Positions 1 through 8,993 of a stretch of DNA of 64,000 nucleotides are shown one piece after another (position 1 is the stretch's first letter; the number at the start of each line of letters is the position of its first letter). Under the pieces are notes generated by a model. That model had not been told where the DNA came from, ran no database searches, and was given only the letters and a program-made list of their open reading frames with translations. The position numbers and the translations under genes were made by a program. Origin of the DNA: Mucilaginibacter_A sp964251965. Lineage in GTDB: Bacteria > Bacteroidota > Bacteroidia > Sphingobacteriales > Sphingobacteriaceae. The stretch spans positions 417,688 to 481,687 of the forward strand of contig CAXULQ010000002.1 in assembly GCA_964251965.1 (NCBI GenBank). The letters are read 5' to 3'.

Positions 1-558
1 AGATTCCAAATGTGCTGCAACAGCAAAAGCAAGCCGGACATACATGCCAGATGAATATCTTTTAACAGGTGTGTCAACATAACGCTCTACGCCTGCAAAA
101 TCAACGATTTCATCAAATTTCGAAGCAATTTCCCGCTTTCGCATTCCTAGAATTGCGCCGTTCAGAAATATGTTTTCACGGCCGCTTAGCTCCGGGTGAA
201 AACCTGTGCCTACTTCCAGTAAACTGGCTATCCGGCCTTTTACTTTAATTTCTCCGGTAGTAGGAGCGGTAACCCTGCTTAAGAGTTTTAATAACGTACT
301 TTTTCCGGCACCATTTCGGCCGATAATACCAATTGCATCACCTTGTTCAATTTGAAAATTAATATCTTTTAAGCTCCAGACTACGTCACTGCTTCCTTTT
401 GTTGTGCGGTCATTTGTTTCCCCAATTTTTAAATACGGATCTTCTTTACCGCGAACTCTGGCAAACCACCGTTCTAAATCTCGTGATATTGTACCTGTTC
501 CGATCTGGCCTAATTGATAAGCTTTGGATAGGTTGGTAACTTGGATAGCGGTAGGCAT
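1..558 (-). CDS. wzt: Wzt-like polysaccharide ABC transporter ATPase, partial (C-terminal part outside window)
   Basis: This is the N-terminal 186 codons of an ATP-binding subunit that powers export of a finished lipid-linked glycan through a Wzm-type permease at the inner membrane. It starts at an ATG (complement of 556-558) and stays open to the window edge. The Walker A motif GRNGAGKST is encoded near 300-330 and the ABC signature SSGMYVRLAF near 20-50; Walker B lies outside the window. It is nearly identical in protein sequence to the N-terminal half of the full-length copy at 6478-7773, so the locus carries two Wzt paralogues. In O-antigen systems the C-terminal domain of Wzt reads the glycan end, so the missing part would show whether the two copies see different sugars. 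It is the last visible gene of the leftward block. The family call is firm; the substrate is unknown. Confidence 0.93.
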   Translation of the reverse strand, partial: MPTAIQVTNLSKAYQLGQIGTGTISRDLERWFARVRGKEDPYLKIGETNDRTTKGSSDVVWSLKDINFQIEQGDAIGIIGRNGAGKSTLLKLLSRVTAPTTGEIKVKGRIASLLEVGTGFHPELSGRENIFLNGAILGMRKREIASKFDEIVDFAGVERYVDTPVKRYSSGMYVRLAFAVAAHLES

Positions 559-601
559 TCTATTTGACAATATTTTGATTCAATGTTGTTGGTTTTAGGA
601 T

Positions 602-1600
602 TTAATAAGCTTCTCGACCAATTAATTTTTTAGTATGAAAAAATATAGAATTTACAATTGACGTGTTTCGGATGTGATTTAATAAATCTCTAACTTTCTT
701 TGCCTTTCTTAATCCAATTAACTTGGAAAGATTAAAAACGAGTGTATCATGAAGATTATACTCAATCGTAGGGTTATACATTTCCAATTTTGCTGATAGC
801 ACTAAATCCGGGTATAAGTTTAAGCATTGGTAACTTACTTCAAAAAGGCTTTTGTCCACAGCCTCGTTGGCTTTGTTTCCCATTAGGTCAAACATAATTT
901 TTTTATACGATTTCATAGACTCCAACAATGAAATCATGGCTCCTTTAGTTCTTCTGGTAGAAAGGCTGTTTGGGTTTCCGGCCCTATAATATGCCATTGC
1001 CTTGTCATCCATTACTACACCTTTCGACGCGGCAATAATGCGATAGAAGTATTCTCCATCATCATTTAAAGACAAAGCTTCATTCCAAAATCCGGCCCGT
1101 TCGATCAAAAATTTAGATACCAGCCAGGTATGAGGGATCATATACGGACGGTTCATTAACCATTGTTCCTTATTAAAACATGTAGTTTCAATAAGATTGA
1201 AAGGCATCGTTTTATATGTATTGTTAATATCAGTATTAAAATATCTCCAATTGCAGCCAATTAAATGATGTTCAGAATAATGTTTTAATGTATTTATTTG
1301 ATGTTCAATTTTATTCGGATGTAATATATCATCCGCGTCTAAGAACTGTATAAATTCTCCCTTAGCTAATCTTAATCCACGATTTCTTGCCGCACTCGCA
1401 CCTTTATTTGGTTGACTAATTACAGTAGTGAATTCATTTTCAAATTTTTTTGCAACCCTAAATGATAAATCAGTGGAACCGTCATCGACAATTATAATTT
1501 CAATAGCAGTATAAGATTGATTTAGTACAGATTCAATTGTTTCCGAAATAAAATTTTCAGCATTATATAGAGGTATGATTATAGAAACTAAAGGCTGCAT
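602..1600 (-). CDS. GT2 family glycosyltransferase (paralogue of 3085-4095)
   Basis: This is an inverting GT-A glycosyltransferase of family 2, expected to work on the cytoplasmic face of the inner membrane and add one sugar to a growing surface glycan. The N-terminal nucleotide-sugar domain has VSIIIPLYN at residues 5-13, VDDGSTD at 38-44 and the metal-binding DAD at 88-90; NDDGEYFYR near residue 180 is the likely acceptor/base region. There is no membrane segment. Its 332 residues are typical for capsule GT2 enzymes. It aligns along its full length with the 336-residue product of 3085-4095 (shared KGASAARN, EFIQFLDADD-type, and LNDDGEYFYR/LNDDGEFFYR stretches, and the same C-terminal design), so the two came from a duplication. 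The ATG start is at 1598-1600. Donor and linkage cannot be read from sequence. Confidence 0.92.
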   Translation of the reverse strand: MQPLVSIIIPLYNAENFISETIESVLNQSYTAIEIIIVDDGSTDLSFRVAKKFENEFTTVISQPNKGASAARNRGLRLAKGEFIQFLDADDILHPNKIEHQINTLKHYSEHHLIGCNWRYFNTDINNTYKTMPFNLIETTCFNKEQWLMNRPYMIPHTWLVSKFLIERAGFWNEALSLNDDGEYFYRIIAASKGVVMDDKAMAYYRAGNPNSLSTRRTKGAMISLLESMKSYKKIMFDLMGNKANEAVDKSLFEVSYQCLNLYPDLVLSAKLEMYNPTIEYNLHDTLVFNLSKLIGLRKAKKVRDLLNHIRNTSIVNSIFFHTKKLIGREAY

Positions 1601-1707
1601 TTAGAAGATAGAACAAAAAATCTCATAATCCAATTAATAAGGCTTGTGATCAGTAGTGAAATTGTGTTAAAGGAATCTTATTTCAAACCCAAACTATGGT
1701 GTAAATA

Positions 1708-2232
1708 TCAGTGGAACCACCTGATATACGATGTCTGATAATCCAAATCAGTCCGCCTATTGGCCTTTAACTGCGCAGGTAACCCTGTATAGATACCAAA
1801 TGCGATAGTAGATTTAGTCAGTAAAGATTTTGCGCCGAGTACAGAACCTTCTTCCATTATAACACCTGGTAATACCATTGCATCTGATCCGATAAATACG
1901 TGATCTTTTATTAAAATTTCTTTCTGCCGGCCTAAACAATCCCTCGCGTGAATATCGTGATCGGCCGTAATTAAGTTAACACAAGGTGAAATTGAAACAT
2001 TATCTTTAATCGAAATTCCGCCTCTGTTATCCATTCTGCAGTATTGGTTGACCGTACTGTTTTTACCCATATAAAATTCGGTTACTGCGGTGAACTTACA
2101 ACCTAAATGAACAGAACTTCCTTTTCCGATTTGAAACTTCATAATGTTTTTGTAATAGAATAACCTTATAAAGTGAAATGGAATATAGGCTATAAAGAAA
2201 TTGCAGAAGTATACCTTGAAGTCATGCCGCAT
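1708..2232 (-). CDS. Left-handed beta-helix (hexapeptide) acyltransferase, WcaF/LacA-like
   Basis: This is a probable O-acetyltransferase using acetyl-CoA to decorate a sugar of the polysaccharide. After a hydrophobic N-terminal stretch the protein is built of imperfect hexapeptide repeats with [LIV]-G-x-x-x-x spacing (GKGSSVHLG, IKDNVSISP, IKDHVFIGSDAMVLPGV). The catalytic-type histidine sits in ITADHDIHAR near residue 90, as in WcaF/Maa/LacA-type transferases. At 174 residues it has the usual family length. Its ATG overlaps the TAA stop of the preceding GT2 gene by one base, which indicates translational coupling in the leftward operon. The acyl group and acceptor sugar are not deducible. 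Confidence 0.88.
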   Translation of the reverse strand: MRHDFKVYFCNFFIAYIPFHFIRLFYYKNIMKFQIGKGSSVHLGCKFTAVTEFYMGKNSTVNQYCRMDNRGGISIKDNVSISPCVNLITADHDIHARDCLGRQKEILIKDHVFIGSDAMVLPGVIMEEGSVLGAKSLLTKSTIAFGIYTGLPAQLKANRRTDLDYQTSYIRWFH

Positions 2233-3104
2233 TATATTAACCCTTGGGTAATTCTTTTTAAATACAATAAAAATATTTTAACATCAAACGTTTTGCGTCT
2301 TTTGAGTAAATTACAATAGGTAATCAAGCTCCGCATCAAAATAAACGCATGTTGGTTACCAATTTTGGTTATTATGCTTTTTTGGTGATAGTGTAAAAAA
2401 TCTTTTAAATAAGATTTGAGTTCACCATTTGGATTGGAGGAATTGTTGCTGGAATGCTTTCTATAATAACCCCAAATTTTGCTGTCATCAAAGTAAACTT
2501 TTGCATTTGCTAAATAACACCTATACCATAATTCTGCATCACAAATTTGGGTGTTTAAAAACAGTCTACCGTTGGGTAATTTTACTTTTTCCAATAAAGC
2601 CTTTTTTACCAAAGTGTAATTCCAATGAAAGGCACATTTTCCATAAACGTGCTCAAAAAGATTTGTTATTAAACCACCTTTTAAATTTACATGGTCCGGG
2701 TAAAGGTAAGTATATCCTGTTTCTGAAATTAAAACGTCAAACTTACCTGTAATAATATCTAAAGTAGGAGTAAGTTCAAAATGACGCAGAAATGTTTGTA
2801 TTAGATCGGGTTTTATTAAATCATCTGCGTTAAATATGATAACAAAATCGCCAAGGGCTTTTTCGTATGCAGCATTCCAGTTATCACCAATGCCGAGGTT
2901 TTTTTTATTTCTAAAAAGTTTAACTTTCGTGTTTGACGAGTATGAATTGTTGACTAACTCCCAAGTTCCATCTTTGGAACAATCATCCTGAACAATAATT
3001 TCAATGTTTTGATAAGTCTGGGCTAAGCAACTATTAATTGTGTCTTCAATATGTTCAACGGCATTATATGCAGGGATAATAATGCTAATAAGCAGGTCTT
3101 CCAA
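2232..3104 (-). CDS. GT2 family glycosyltransferase
   Basis: A family-2 glycosyltransferase of 290 residues with the standard GT-A N-terminal domain: ISIIIPAYNA at about residues 6-15, VQDDCSKDGTW near 38-48 and FNADD near 90. The C-terminal part differs from the other GT2 enzymes of the block, so it probably has another acceptor. The reading frame starts at a TTG (3102-3104) inside the 3' end of the upstream gene (which ends at 3085), and no in-frame ATG fits the domain start better. Its stop overlaps the next ATG by one base. It therefore sits in a tightly coupled run of genes. Confidence 0.88.
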   Translation of the reverse strand: MEDLLISIIIPAYNAVEHIEDTINSCLAQTYQNIEIIVQDDCSKDGTWELVNNSYSSNTKVKLFRNKKNLGIGDNWNAAYEKALGDFVIIFNADDLIKPDLIQTFLRHFELTPTLDIITGKFDVLISETGYTYLYPDHVNLKGGLITNLFEHVYGKCAFHWNYTLVKKALLEKVKLPNGRLFLNTQICDAELWYRCYLANAKVYFDDSKIWGYYRKHSSNNSSNPNGELKSYLKDFLHYHQKSIITKIGNQHAFILMRSLITYCNLLKRRKTFDVKIFLLYLKRITQGLI

Positions 3105-4095
3105 GTGTAGTTTTAATAATATTGGTTAAACTTTTAATAACGCGAATCTGCTTAAAATTGTACAAAAATGTCCTAATGTGCTTAGCTTTACTCAAGCCAA
3201 TAAATTGAGACAACGAAGCGACTAATTTATCTTCTAATGGATATGTTCTATTAGGGTTGTACATTTCTGATTTACAGATATCCGCTAAATCCGCAAATTC
3301 GTTTAGACACCAGTAAGATAGAAGATAAAAAAATCGGTCCACAGAATCGTTCCCCCCGTCGCCAGCTACTCTACGAACTATTCTTTTGTACGATTTTATC
3401 GACCGAATCCACGATAGCATTGCTTTTCTTCCGTTTCTGCTTGATAAGCTTGTAGAAACGAAAGACCTGTAATATGTTTCTGCTTTACGGTCAATTATTA
3501 CTCCGGCCGATGCAGCTATGACGCGATAAAAAAATTCGCCATCATCATTTAAAGTCAATTCTTCATCCCAAAGGCCAGCTAAATCAATTAATTTTTTAGA
3601 AACAAGCCATGTACTTGGAATCATCATTGGCCTTTTTATTAACCAGTCTACTTTATCAAAATATTGTACTTCCTGTGCTGTTTTTGGCACAACTTCTCCG
3701 TACAAATTGTCAAGACTTTTTACAAATCTTTGCCATGTTCCACCAATTAAACAAAGATCAGCAAATTGGCTTAAGGTACTGAGTTGACGTTCTATTTTTT
3801 GAGGATGAAGAAAATCGTCTGCATCCAGAAATTGTATATATTCCCCCTTTGCCAGTGCAATTCCATAATTTCTTGCTGCACTTGCACCTTTGTTTGCTTG
3901 TTTTACAACTGTAATTTGTTTGTTTTCATACTGCTTTGCAATTTTATATGAGCCGTCTTTAGAACCATCATCAACAATAATAACTTCAATGTTTTTATAC
4001 GATTGCTGCAAAGTGTATTCTATAGTTTCCGCTAAAAAAGAAGCAGCGTTATAAACAGGTATAATAATGGAAACTAAGGGGTCATTTAAATTCAT
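3085..4095 (-). CDS. GT2 family glycosyltransferase (paralogue of 602-1600)
   Basis: This 336-residue inverting GT2 enzyme has VSIIIPVYNAA at residues 8-18, VDDGSKDGS near 41-49, QFLDADDFLHP near 88-98 and LNDDGEFFYR near 180. It is a close paralogue of the product of 602-1600, including the YYR[AS]-type segment, the MYNP motif near residue 260 and the conserved basic C-terminus. A duplication followed by divergence probably lets the block add two related sugars, or the same sugar in two positions. It precedes and overlaps the GT2 gene at 2232-3104 by 20 bp. About 190 bp without a gene separate it from the GT61 gene upstream. Confidence 0.92.
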   Translation of the reverse strand: MNLNDPLVSIIIPVYNAASFLAETIEYTLQQSYKNIEVIIVDDGSKDGSYKIAKQYENKQITVVKQANKGASAARNYGIALAKGEYIQFLDADDFLHPQKIERQLSTLSQFADLCLIGGTWQRFVKSLDNLYGEVVPKTAQEVQYFDKVDWLIKRPMMIPSTWLVSKKLIDLAGLWDEELTLNDDGEFFYRVIAASAGVIIDRKAETYYRSFVSTSLSSRNGRKAMLSWIRSIKSYKRIVRRVAGDGGNDSVDRFFYLLSYWCLNEFADLADICKSEMYNPNRTYPLEDKLVASLSQFIGLSKAKHIRTFLYNFKQIRVIKSLTNIIKTTLGRPAY

Positions 4096-4285
4096 GTTAT
4101 AGGTAACATTATTACGAGAAAAATCAAATAGAAATAATATTAGATTGTCATTTTAAATACTTGGTGGTTAAAAATCAGTTCCAAAAGTAGGTTAAATATA
4201 AAATTATATTTTTCTTTTTTTTGCCCGAAGTTAGGCCAATATTTGAATGAATTATGTTATGATACATTGAAAAAGGAGCTTGATA

Positions 4286-5422
4286 TCAACTGCGATCTAT
4301 AGTATTAAACAATTTATTCAACTTTATAATATCTACTATAATATCTTTATCCTTACCAAGAGGGTCATAATTATCGGGATATTTTTTTCCTTCACCTATT
4401 AAATAGGAATAATTAAGATTTAAGTGTGAAGATAAAATCCAATAGCAAGGATTAACCCACGCTGGCGAAAAAATATCAATAACTTTTGTTCCAGAGTTAC
4501 AAAAAACAAGATTAGTTAACCCAGCACCATGAGGGGATACTATAAATTCTGCTTGAGAAAAAAGACGAGCTTGTTGAGAAACAGTATAGTTTTCAGCTTG
4601 TATTATTTCAAAACCTTTCTTTTTTAAGAATATAATTAATTCAATTTCGTTTATTATTTTTCTGCCTTTTTTTCTTTGTAAGTATAGTTTTCTTTCTGGT
4701 TTTTTACTAATTATTTCATCTTCAAAAAGTTCTCTTAAAAACCTACAGGCCTCTAACGAAGGGGCATCATTTGGAGAAACGTACGATGGGACTACAAGTT
4801 CTTCGGCCTGAAGGTGAAAATTATTAAATCCATTTGAACAAATAATTTTATTTTCGTCAATATTTAACTTTTTTAATAACTCCTTCTGAAATGCTAAGCC
4901 AGTATAGTCTAAAACAAAATAATCAATCTTATTAAAGTATCCTGTTTTAATTAAAACCTCAATTCTTGGGATGATGTCGATCATCCAATGGTAATAAACG
5001 TGTGCGCCCGCAGCAGATGCAACTGCAACGGTTGCATTATTGCAAATTGGTTTTAAAATCCTCCCCACTTTAAATATAGAAAGTTCTTGAACTTTGTCAT
5101 TGTAGTGTCTGCTTACCTCTTTAATTAGAATATTGTTTGCGTCTATTACAAAACCCTCGTTCCCCCAGATTCGTCCCTTTTTAAGGGTGGTAACAAATAT
5201 TTCTGGATAGGATACTTCTTTTACAAACTCAAATTTCCAATGAAGCTTTTCGTCAAGAGTAACTGGTTGGGTAATCTTTCTTCTGTAGGGGTAAGAAAGT
5301 GTTTGTTTATCAATTATCTCGTCATCTATTTTAGGCGTACCAAAAAATTGAAACTTTAAATTCAAATAGGTAATGACTGAAACTTTAATAGATTTTAAAA
5401 AGGTAGATAAATTCAAAAACAA
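4286..5422 (-). CDS. GT61/DUF563 family glycosyltransferase
   Basis: A 378-residue protein resembling the capsular polysaccharide glycosyltransferases of family GT61 (DUF563). The diagnostic region is the C-terminal domain: AGAHVYYHWMIDIIPRIE near residues 140-157, then KLYLQRKKGRKIINE near 245, and FIVSPHGAGLTNLVF near 293-307, the conserved GT61 core with its HGAG motif. It lacks a signal peptide and probably works in the cytoplasm. The frame opens at a TTG (5420-5422) just after an in-frame stop, and no good ATG is available, so the exact N-terminus is uncertain. A CAAATATA (complement TATATTTG, matching the Bacteroidota -7 box) overlaps that TTG, so the real start could lie slightly downstream. 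Confidence 0.85.
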   Translation of the reverse strand: MFLNLSTFLKSIKVSVITYLNLKFQFFGTPKIDDEIIDKQTLSYPYRRKITQPVTLDEKLHWKFEFVKEVSYPEIFVTTLKKGRIWGNEGFVIDANNILIKEVSRHYNDKVQELSIFKVGRILKPICNNATVAVASAAGAHVYYHWMIDIIPRIEVLIKTGYFNKIDYFVLDYTGLAFQKELLKKLNIDENKIICSNGFNNFHLQAEELVVPSYVSPNDAPSLEACRFLRELFEDEIISKKPERKLYLQRKKGRKIINEIELIIFLKKKGFEIIQAENYTVSQQARLFSQAEFIVSPHGAGLTNLVFCNSGTKVIDIFSPAWVNPCYWILSSHLNLNYSYLIGEGKKYPDNYDPLGKDKDIIVDIIKLNKLFNTIDRS

Positions 5423-5476
5423 ATATATTTATAGTGCAAATATTCGCCGTGTACTATATAATAAATATACCAAATG

Positions 5477-5500
5477 GTTATGCTTTACTTACAGCATAAC
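5477..5500. repeat. Small perfect hairpin in the GT11-GT61 gap
   Basis: GTTATGCT, eight spacer bases, then AGCATAAC form a perfect 8-bp stem in the ~130-bp gap between two glycosyltransferase genes. A related AGCATAAG follows at about 5513. No T-run follows on the transcribed (minus) strand, so it may be an RNA-processing or attenuation hairpin rather than a terminator. Function is unknown. Confidence 0.4.
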
Positions 5501-5552
5501 GCTTAGTTTACAGCATAAGTTGTAAAAATGGAGGTCGTGATATTGGTAATTT

Positions 5553-6437
5553 TCATATTTTAATCCAGTTGGGAAAAGCCAATTCAACCCTTTTATTTAT
5601 ATCTTCAGGAATAACCCATTGTGAAGGAGCTATAACTATTTTTTCTACGTTTTTGTTAAGCATTGCTCCCCACCAACTAAAAGAACTGTTTGCTATGATA
5701 TTATGCCGACATCTACGCATTAAATCGAGATCAATATAGTCAGCTTGACCCTCAACAAATATAGTTTCAGCATGAAAATTTGCGTTATCTTTTGCCCAAT
5801 TTAAATCATCAGAAAAAATGTAGAAAGTAGGGGATTTAATTTTTTTTACAATTATATCTATGGCCGATTTGTAATAATCAATTGACTGAACTGTAAATAA
5901 ACCGTCGTTTACATAATCACCTCTTCGGATGTGTAGTGATACTGAATTTTTATTTTCTTCAATATCTTTTTTGTAAATGCTAATATAGTCTTCTTTCAAG
6001 GTCAATTCTTCTAAAATGTTTGGTGATAAGTTTTGAAAGTATTTATAGTGCTGCCAGTATCCGTTTAAATAAACTTTAGAAGTTACTTTAGATAAATCTT
6101 TATCATAAGTCCACCATTCCATTTCTTCAAAATATCGCCTTTTATACCTAGGAACAATTTTCGCCGCTTTTAAATATAGTTTCGACATAAAGTTTTTTTT
6201 TAAATATCTGCCTATGTAGCTTTTGATTTCGTTTTTATCAGCAATAGTAGCATTTATATTATAATGACCGAGTTTAAAAGACCTTGTTAATTGATCAAAA
6301 GCATAGGGTGTATCAGAACTTTGAAAAAATGAAATATCTAATTTTAAAGGAACATTGTGAATTATAGATAAATGACGGCCTACTGCATACTGAAATAACT
6401 GGTTACCCAATCCACTTATTGTTTTTACTATAACCAT
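5553..6437 (-). CDS. GT11 family alpha-1,2-fucosyltransferase-like enzyme
   Basis: This GT11 family enzyme is expected to transfer fucose (or a related 6-deoxyhexose) from GDP-sugar in an alpha-1,2 (or 1,3) linkage. Hallmarks are the N-terminal GLGNQLFQYA at about residues 9-18, LHIRRGDYV near 168-176 (the HxRRxDY donor-binding motif), and the C-terminal ANSSFSWWGAMLN near 250-262, conserved in bacterial FutC/WbsJ-type enzymes. About 294 residues is the normal length. I chose the ATG at 6435-6437 rather than the TTG one codon upstream. The sequence supports the family strongly; no GDP-fucose synthesis genes (gmd/fcl) lie in the window, so the donor must be made from genes elsewhere. Confidence 0.92.
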   Translation of the reverse strand: MVIVKTISGLGNQLFQYAVGRHLSIIHNVPLKLDISFFQSSDTPYAFDQLTRSFKLGHYNINATIADKNEIKSYIGRYLKKNFMSKLYLKAAKIVPRYKRRYFEEMEWWTYDKDLSKVTSKVYLNGYWQHYKYFQNLSPNILEELTLKEDYISIYKKDIEENKNSVSLHIRRGDYVNDGLFTVQSIDYYKSAIDIIVKKIKSPTFYIFSDDLNWAKDNANFHAETIFVEGQADYIDLDLMRRCRHNIIANSSFSWWGAMLNKNVEKIVIAPSQWVIPEDINKRVELAFPNWIKI

Positions 6438-6477
6438 CAAAAATGATATATTTTTAGTAAGTTTCTAAAAAAGCATT

Positions 6478-7773
6478 TTAACCCACCAAAAATTTATTGG
6501 CTATATTAATTAACCCTGAAGGGTTTTCTTCCCAGTAGGGCGATTCTATGTTTGATTTTATTATCTCAAAGTTCAAAGTCAATTGTCCTTCAGAAGAATT
6601 ACAAATCCACTTTTGATGGTGTAAGCTTATATGAATGCTAATAACATATTTTCCTGGCATTAATATACCAGTAGGAATTGTCGTATATATTTTATTATTT
6701 CCTGTTTTTAAGCTAGGCCATGAATTAGGTTGTAAATCAGTGGTTAAAGAAGTAAATAATATTCTATCGTTTTCGTCAATTAATTCGTATCCAATTTTTA
6801 GTGCTGGATTAAATTCAGTTACATAGCCCTCTATCAGCAAATTTAGTTCTTTATCACTTTCTACTGTCATATCAGTGATTTCGGAGTGGTTCGAGTTCAT
6901 TAGTGCTGTTTTCGTTATTGTAAAGCTGGAATCGGTATAAACATTATCTTTATTAATCCACGAAGTTTTTAGTTCTTTACTTTTATTTTCGGCCAAATAA
7001 GCGTTAACACACAAAGCAGCAGAACTGTTCAATTCTACTTTACCTTTATTTAATAATATACCTTTATTGCATAAAGTAGCAATAGAACTCATGTTGTGGC
7101 TAACGAACAATACTGTCCGTCCTTCGCCCTTACTTACATCACCCATTTTACCCAGGCATTTCTTCTGAAATTCAGCATCACCAACAGCCAATACTTCATC
7201 TACAATTAAAATTTCTGATTCTAAATGCGCGGCAACGGCAAAAGCCAGTCGAACGTACATGCCGGATGAGTAACGCTTAACTGGCGTATCAATATACCTT
7301 TCTACACCTGCAAAATCAACTATCTCATCAAATTTTCTTTTAATCTCTTTTTTGCGCATGCCAAGGATTGCACCATTTAAAAAAATATTTTCCCTGCCGG
7401 TTAATTCTGGGTGAAAGCCCGTACCTACTTCCAGTAAACTTGCTATTCTGCCTTTTACCTTTATAGTTCCCGTGGTTGGAGAGGTAACACGGCTTAGAAG
7501 CTTTAACAATGTGCTTTTGCCTGCACCGTTCCGGCCAATAATGCCAACAGCGTCACCTTGTTGTATATCAAAACTAATATTGTTTAAACTTAATACTACG
7601 TCACTTGTACCTTTTACAGAACGGTCATTAGATTCTCCAATTATCATAAATGGATCTTCTTTACCACGTACTTTAGCGATCCAGCGTTCTAAATCTCGTG
7701 AAATAGTACCAGTTCCAATCGTACCTAATTGATATGCTTTTGAAAGATTTTCAACCTTAATGGCTGTTGACAT
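6478..7773 (-). CDS. wzt: Wzt-like polysaccharide ABC transporter ATPase with C-terminal glycan-binding domain
   Basis: A full-length ATPase subunit for export of a polysaccharide across the inner membrane. Residues 1-245 are the ABC domain: Walker A GRNGAGKS at 80-87, signature SSGMYVRLAF near 168-177, Walker B ILIVDEVLAVGD near 188-199 and the switch histidine in FVSHNMSS. Residues about 260-431 form a separate beta-rich domain like the Wzt C-terminal glycan-binding domain, which in known systems recognises the capped non-reducing end. The partner permease is encoded at 9976-10839. A near-copy of the ABC domain is at 1-558. It precedes the GT11 gene with a 40-bp gap and is probably co-transcribed with it. 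Confidence 0.95.
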   Translation of the reverse strand: MSTAIKVENLSKAYQLGTIGTGTISRDLERWIAKVRGKEDPFMIIGESNDRSVKGTSDVVLSLNNISFDIQQGDAVGIIGRNGAGKSTLLKLLSRVTSPTTGTIKVKGRIASLLEVGTGFHPELTGRENIFLNGAILGMRKKEIKRKFDEIVDFAGVERYIDTPVKRYSSGMYVRLAFAVAAHLESEILIVDEVLAVGDAEFQKKCLGKMGDVSKGEGRTVLFVSHNMSSIATLCNKGILLNKGKVELNSSAALCVNAYLAENKSKELKTSWINKDNVYTDSSFTITKTALMNSNHSEITDMTVESDKELNLLIEGYVTEFNPALKIGYELIDENDRILFTSLTTDLQPNSWPSLKTGNNKIYTTIPTGILMPGKYVISIHISLHHQKWICNSSEGQLTLNFEIIKSNIESPYWEENPSGLINIANKFLVG

Positions 7774-7832
7774 AGTTATGCAATTAATTGTAAATGTTGT
7801 TCTATTAATTTGTAAGCAGCAGTTATATTGTT

Positions 7833-8942
7833 TTATGTGTTTAGATACAAATGCAGATTTTTAAAAAAACCTTCCGGTGTAAAATAATCTTTCCAAATGT
7901 TCCTGATTTCTACTTGTAGTTTTATGAAATCTTCTGGTGAAGTTTTGTTATGAAATTCTAATACTTTTTCTGGTATTTTGTGAATCTCACTTTCTTCTAC
8001 CCATACACAATACTTTTTCCAGTCTATAACAAAATCATAAGGTAAAACACAGTCTGTATTTATAAAAACCGGAATTCTTCCACAGCACAAAGCCTCAAAA
8101 AAACGGATAGAATTATTACCATACCCCCTCACACAAAGAGTATAATCGCTATCTACTATGTTTTTCACGTAAGCTTCCCGGAAAGAATCGTTCAATTCTT
8201 TTACACCACCCGGGTACAAGCCGCCTACCGGGCCACCAAAACCAAAGTTAGAACGAATAATAAAATTGTTTTTAACTTTTTTGCTTTTAAATACTGCTAA
8301 TAATGCCCTTACCCTATAAGAATGTGCTGATATTGAAGGGAAGAACTTCATCACCCCTAAGTAATTCATAAAAAGTCTAAATGCTTCTTTTATCTTATAT
8401 TTTCCAAGTTTTTGCGCAAGGGGAGGGGCATATCCACAGAAGCCTATAATAGGTACATCTGTTTTTTTTCGCAACTGCAGCTCGTTGTTATAATACTTGT
8501 TTATAAAATCTTCAAAGAAAAAAGTAAATCCATGTTCATTACTTTTCCTTTTTGACTGATATAATGTGTTGCAAAAAATGATGGCATTTTTAATTTTAAC
8601 ATCAAAAAAATCAACATCAGAACCTAAAAAAACAAAAGTTTGTTTACCACTTTTTTCGGCTTGATCAGAAAATGCTTTTATCTGTTCTTCAAATTCTATG
8701 TCATTTTTTTTCTCTGTGTATCTAATTGGTAACAGGCAAGCATCACTTTCATTCAAGGAAGTCAGTTCTATAAAATTCTTTCCTTCTTTTTCAAAAGTAT
8801 CAAACCTACCAATAGTAATATTTAGTTCAGGGTTTCTTTCTTTACTATCCTGGCCACAAAAGGGTACTAATAAATCAACCACAGGCTGATCTATTTTTAA
8901 TAAATCAAGATCTGTATATAGTTTTAATTTATTTAAATCCAA
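7833..8942 (-). CDS. Exostosin-like (GT47) glycosyltransferase
   Basis: A 369-residue protein that fits the exostosin/GT47 family. The C-terminal half carries the family core, DYTLCVRGYGNNSIRFFEAL followed by CGRIPVFI, at about residues 260-290, which corresponds to the donor-binding half of exostosins. The N-terminal half has FVFLGSD and other GT-B-like strand patterns. No signal peptide or membrane anchor is present, so it should act in the cytoplasm. The frame begins at TTG (8940-8942) directly after an in-frame stop and no closer ATG exists. It lies between a GT25 and the Wzt gene in the leftward block. Family assignment is good; sugar specificity is unknown. Confidence 0.84.
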   Translation of the reverse strand: MDLNKLKLYTDLDLLKIDQPVVDLLVPFCGQDSKERNPELNITIGRFDTFEKEGKNFIELTSLNESDACLLPIRYTEKKNDIEFEEQIKAFSDQAEKSGKQTFVFLGSDVDFFDVKIKNAIIFCNTLYQSKRKSNEHGFTFFFEDFINKYYNNELQLRKKTDVPIIGFCGYAPPLAQKLGKYKIKEAFRLFMNYLGVMKFFPSISAHSYRVRALLAVFKSKKVKNNFIIRSNFGFGGPVGGLYPGGVKELNDSFREAYVKNIVDSDYTLCVRGYGNNSIRFFEALCCGRIPVFINTDCVLPYDFVIDWKKYCVWVEESEIHKIPEKVLEFHNKTSPEDFIKLQVEIRNIWKDYFTPEGFFKNLHLYLNT

Positions 8943-8993
8943 TTACTTATTTAATGAAGCTTTGTTAAAAATAGAATTTAATTTCTTGCTTTT

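Noticed and set aside
2429..2752. Overlapping plus-strand open frame of 107 codons within the GT2 gene, and similar frames at 18103-18420 and 48221-48559
   Set aside because: They lie antisense to well-supported genes and have no domain features; they are shadows of the real coding strands.
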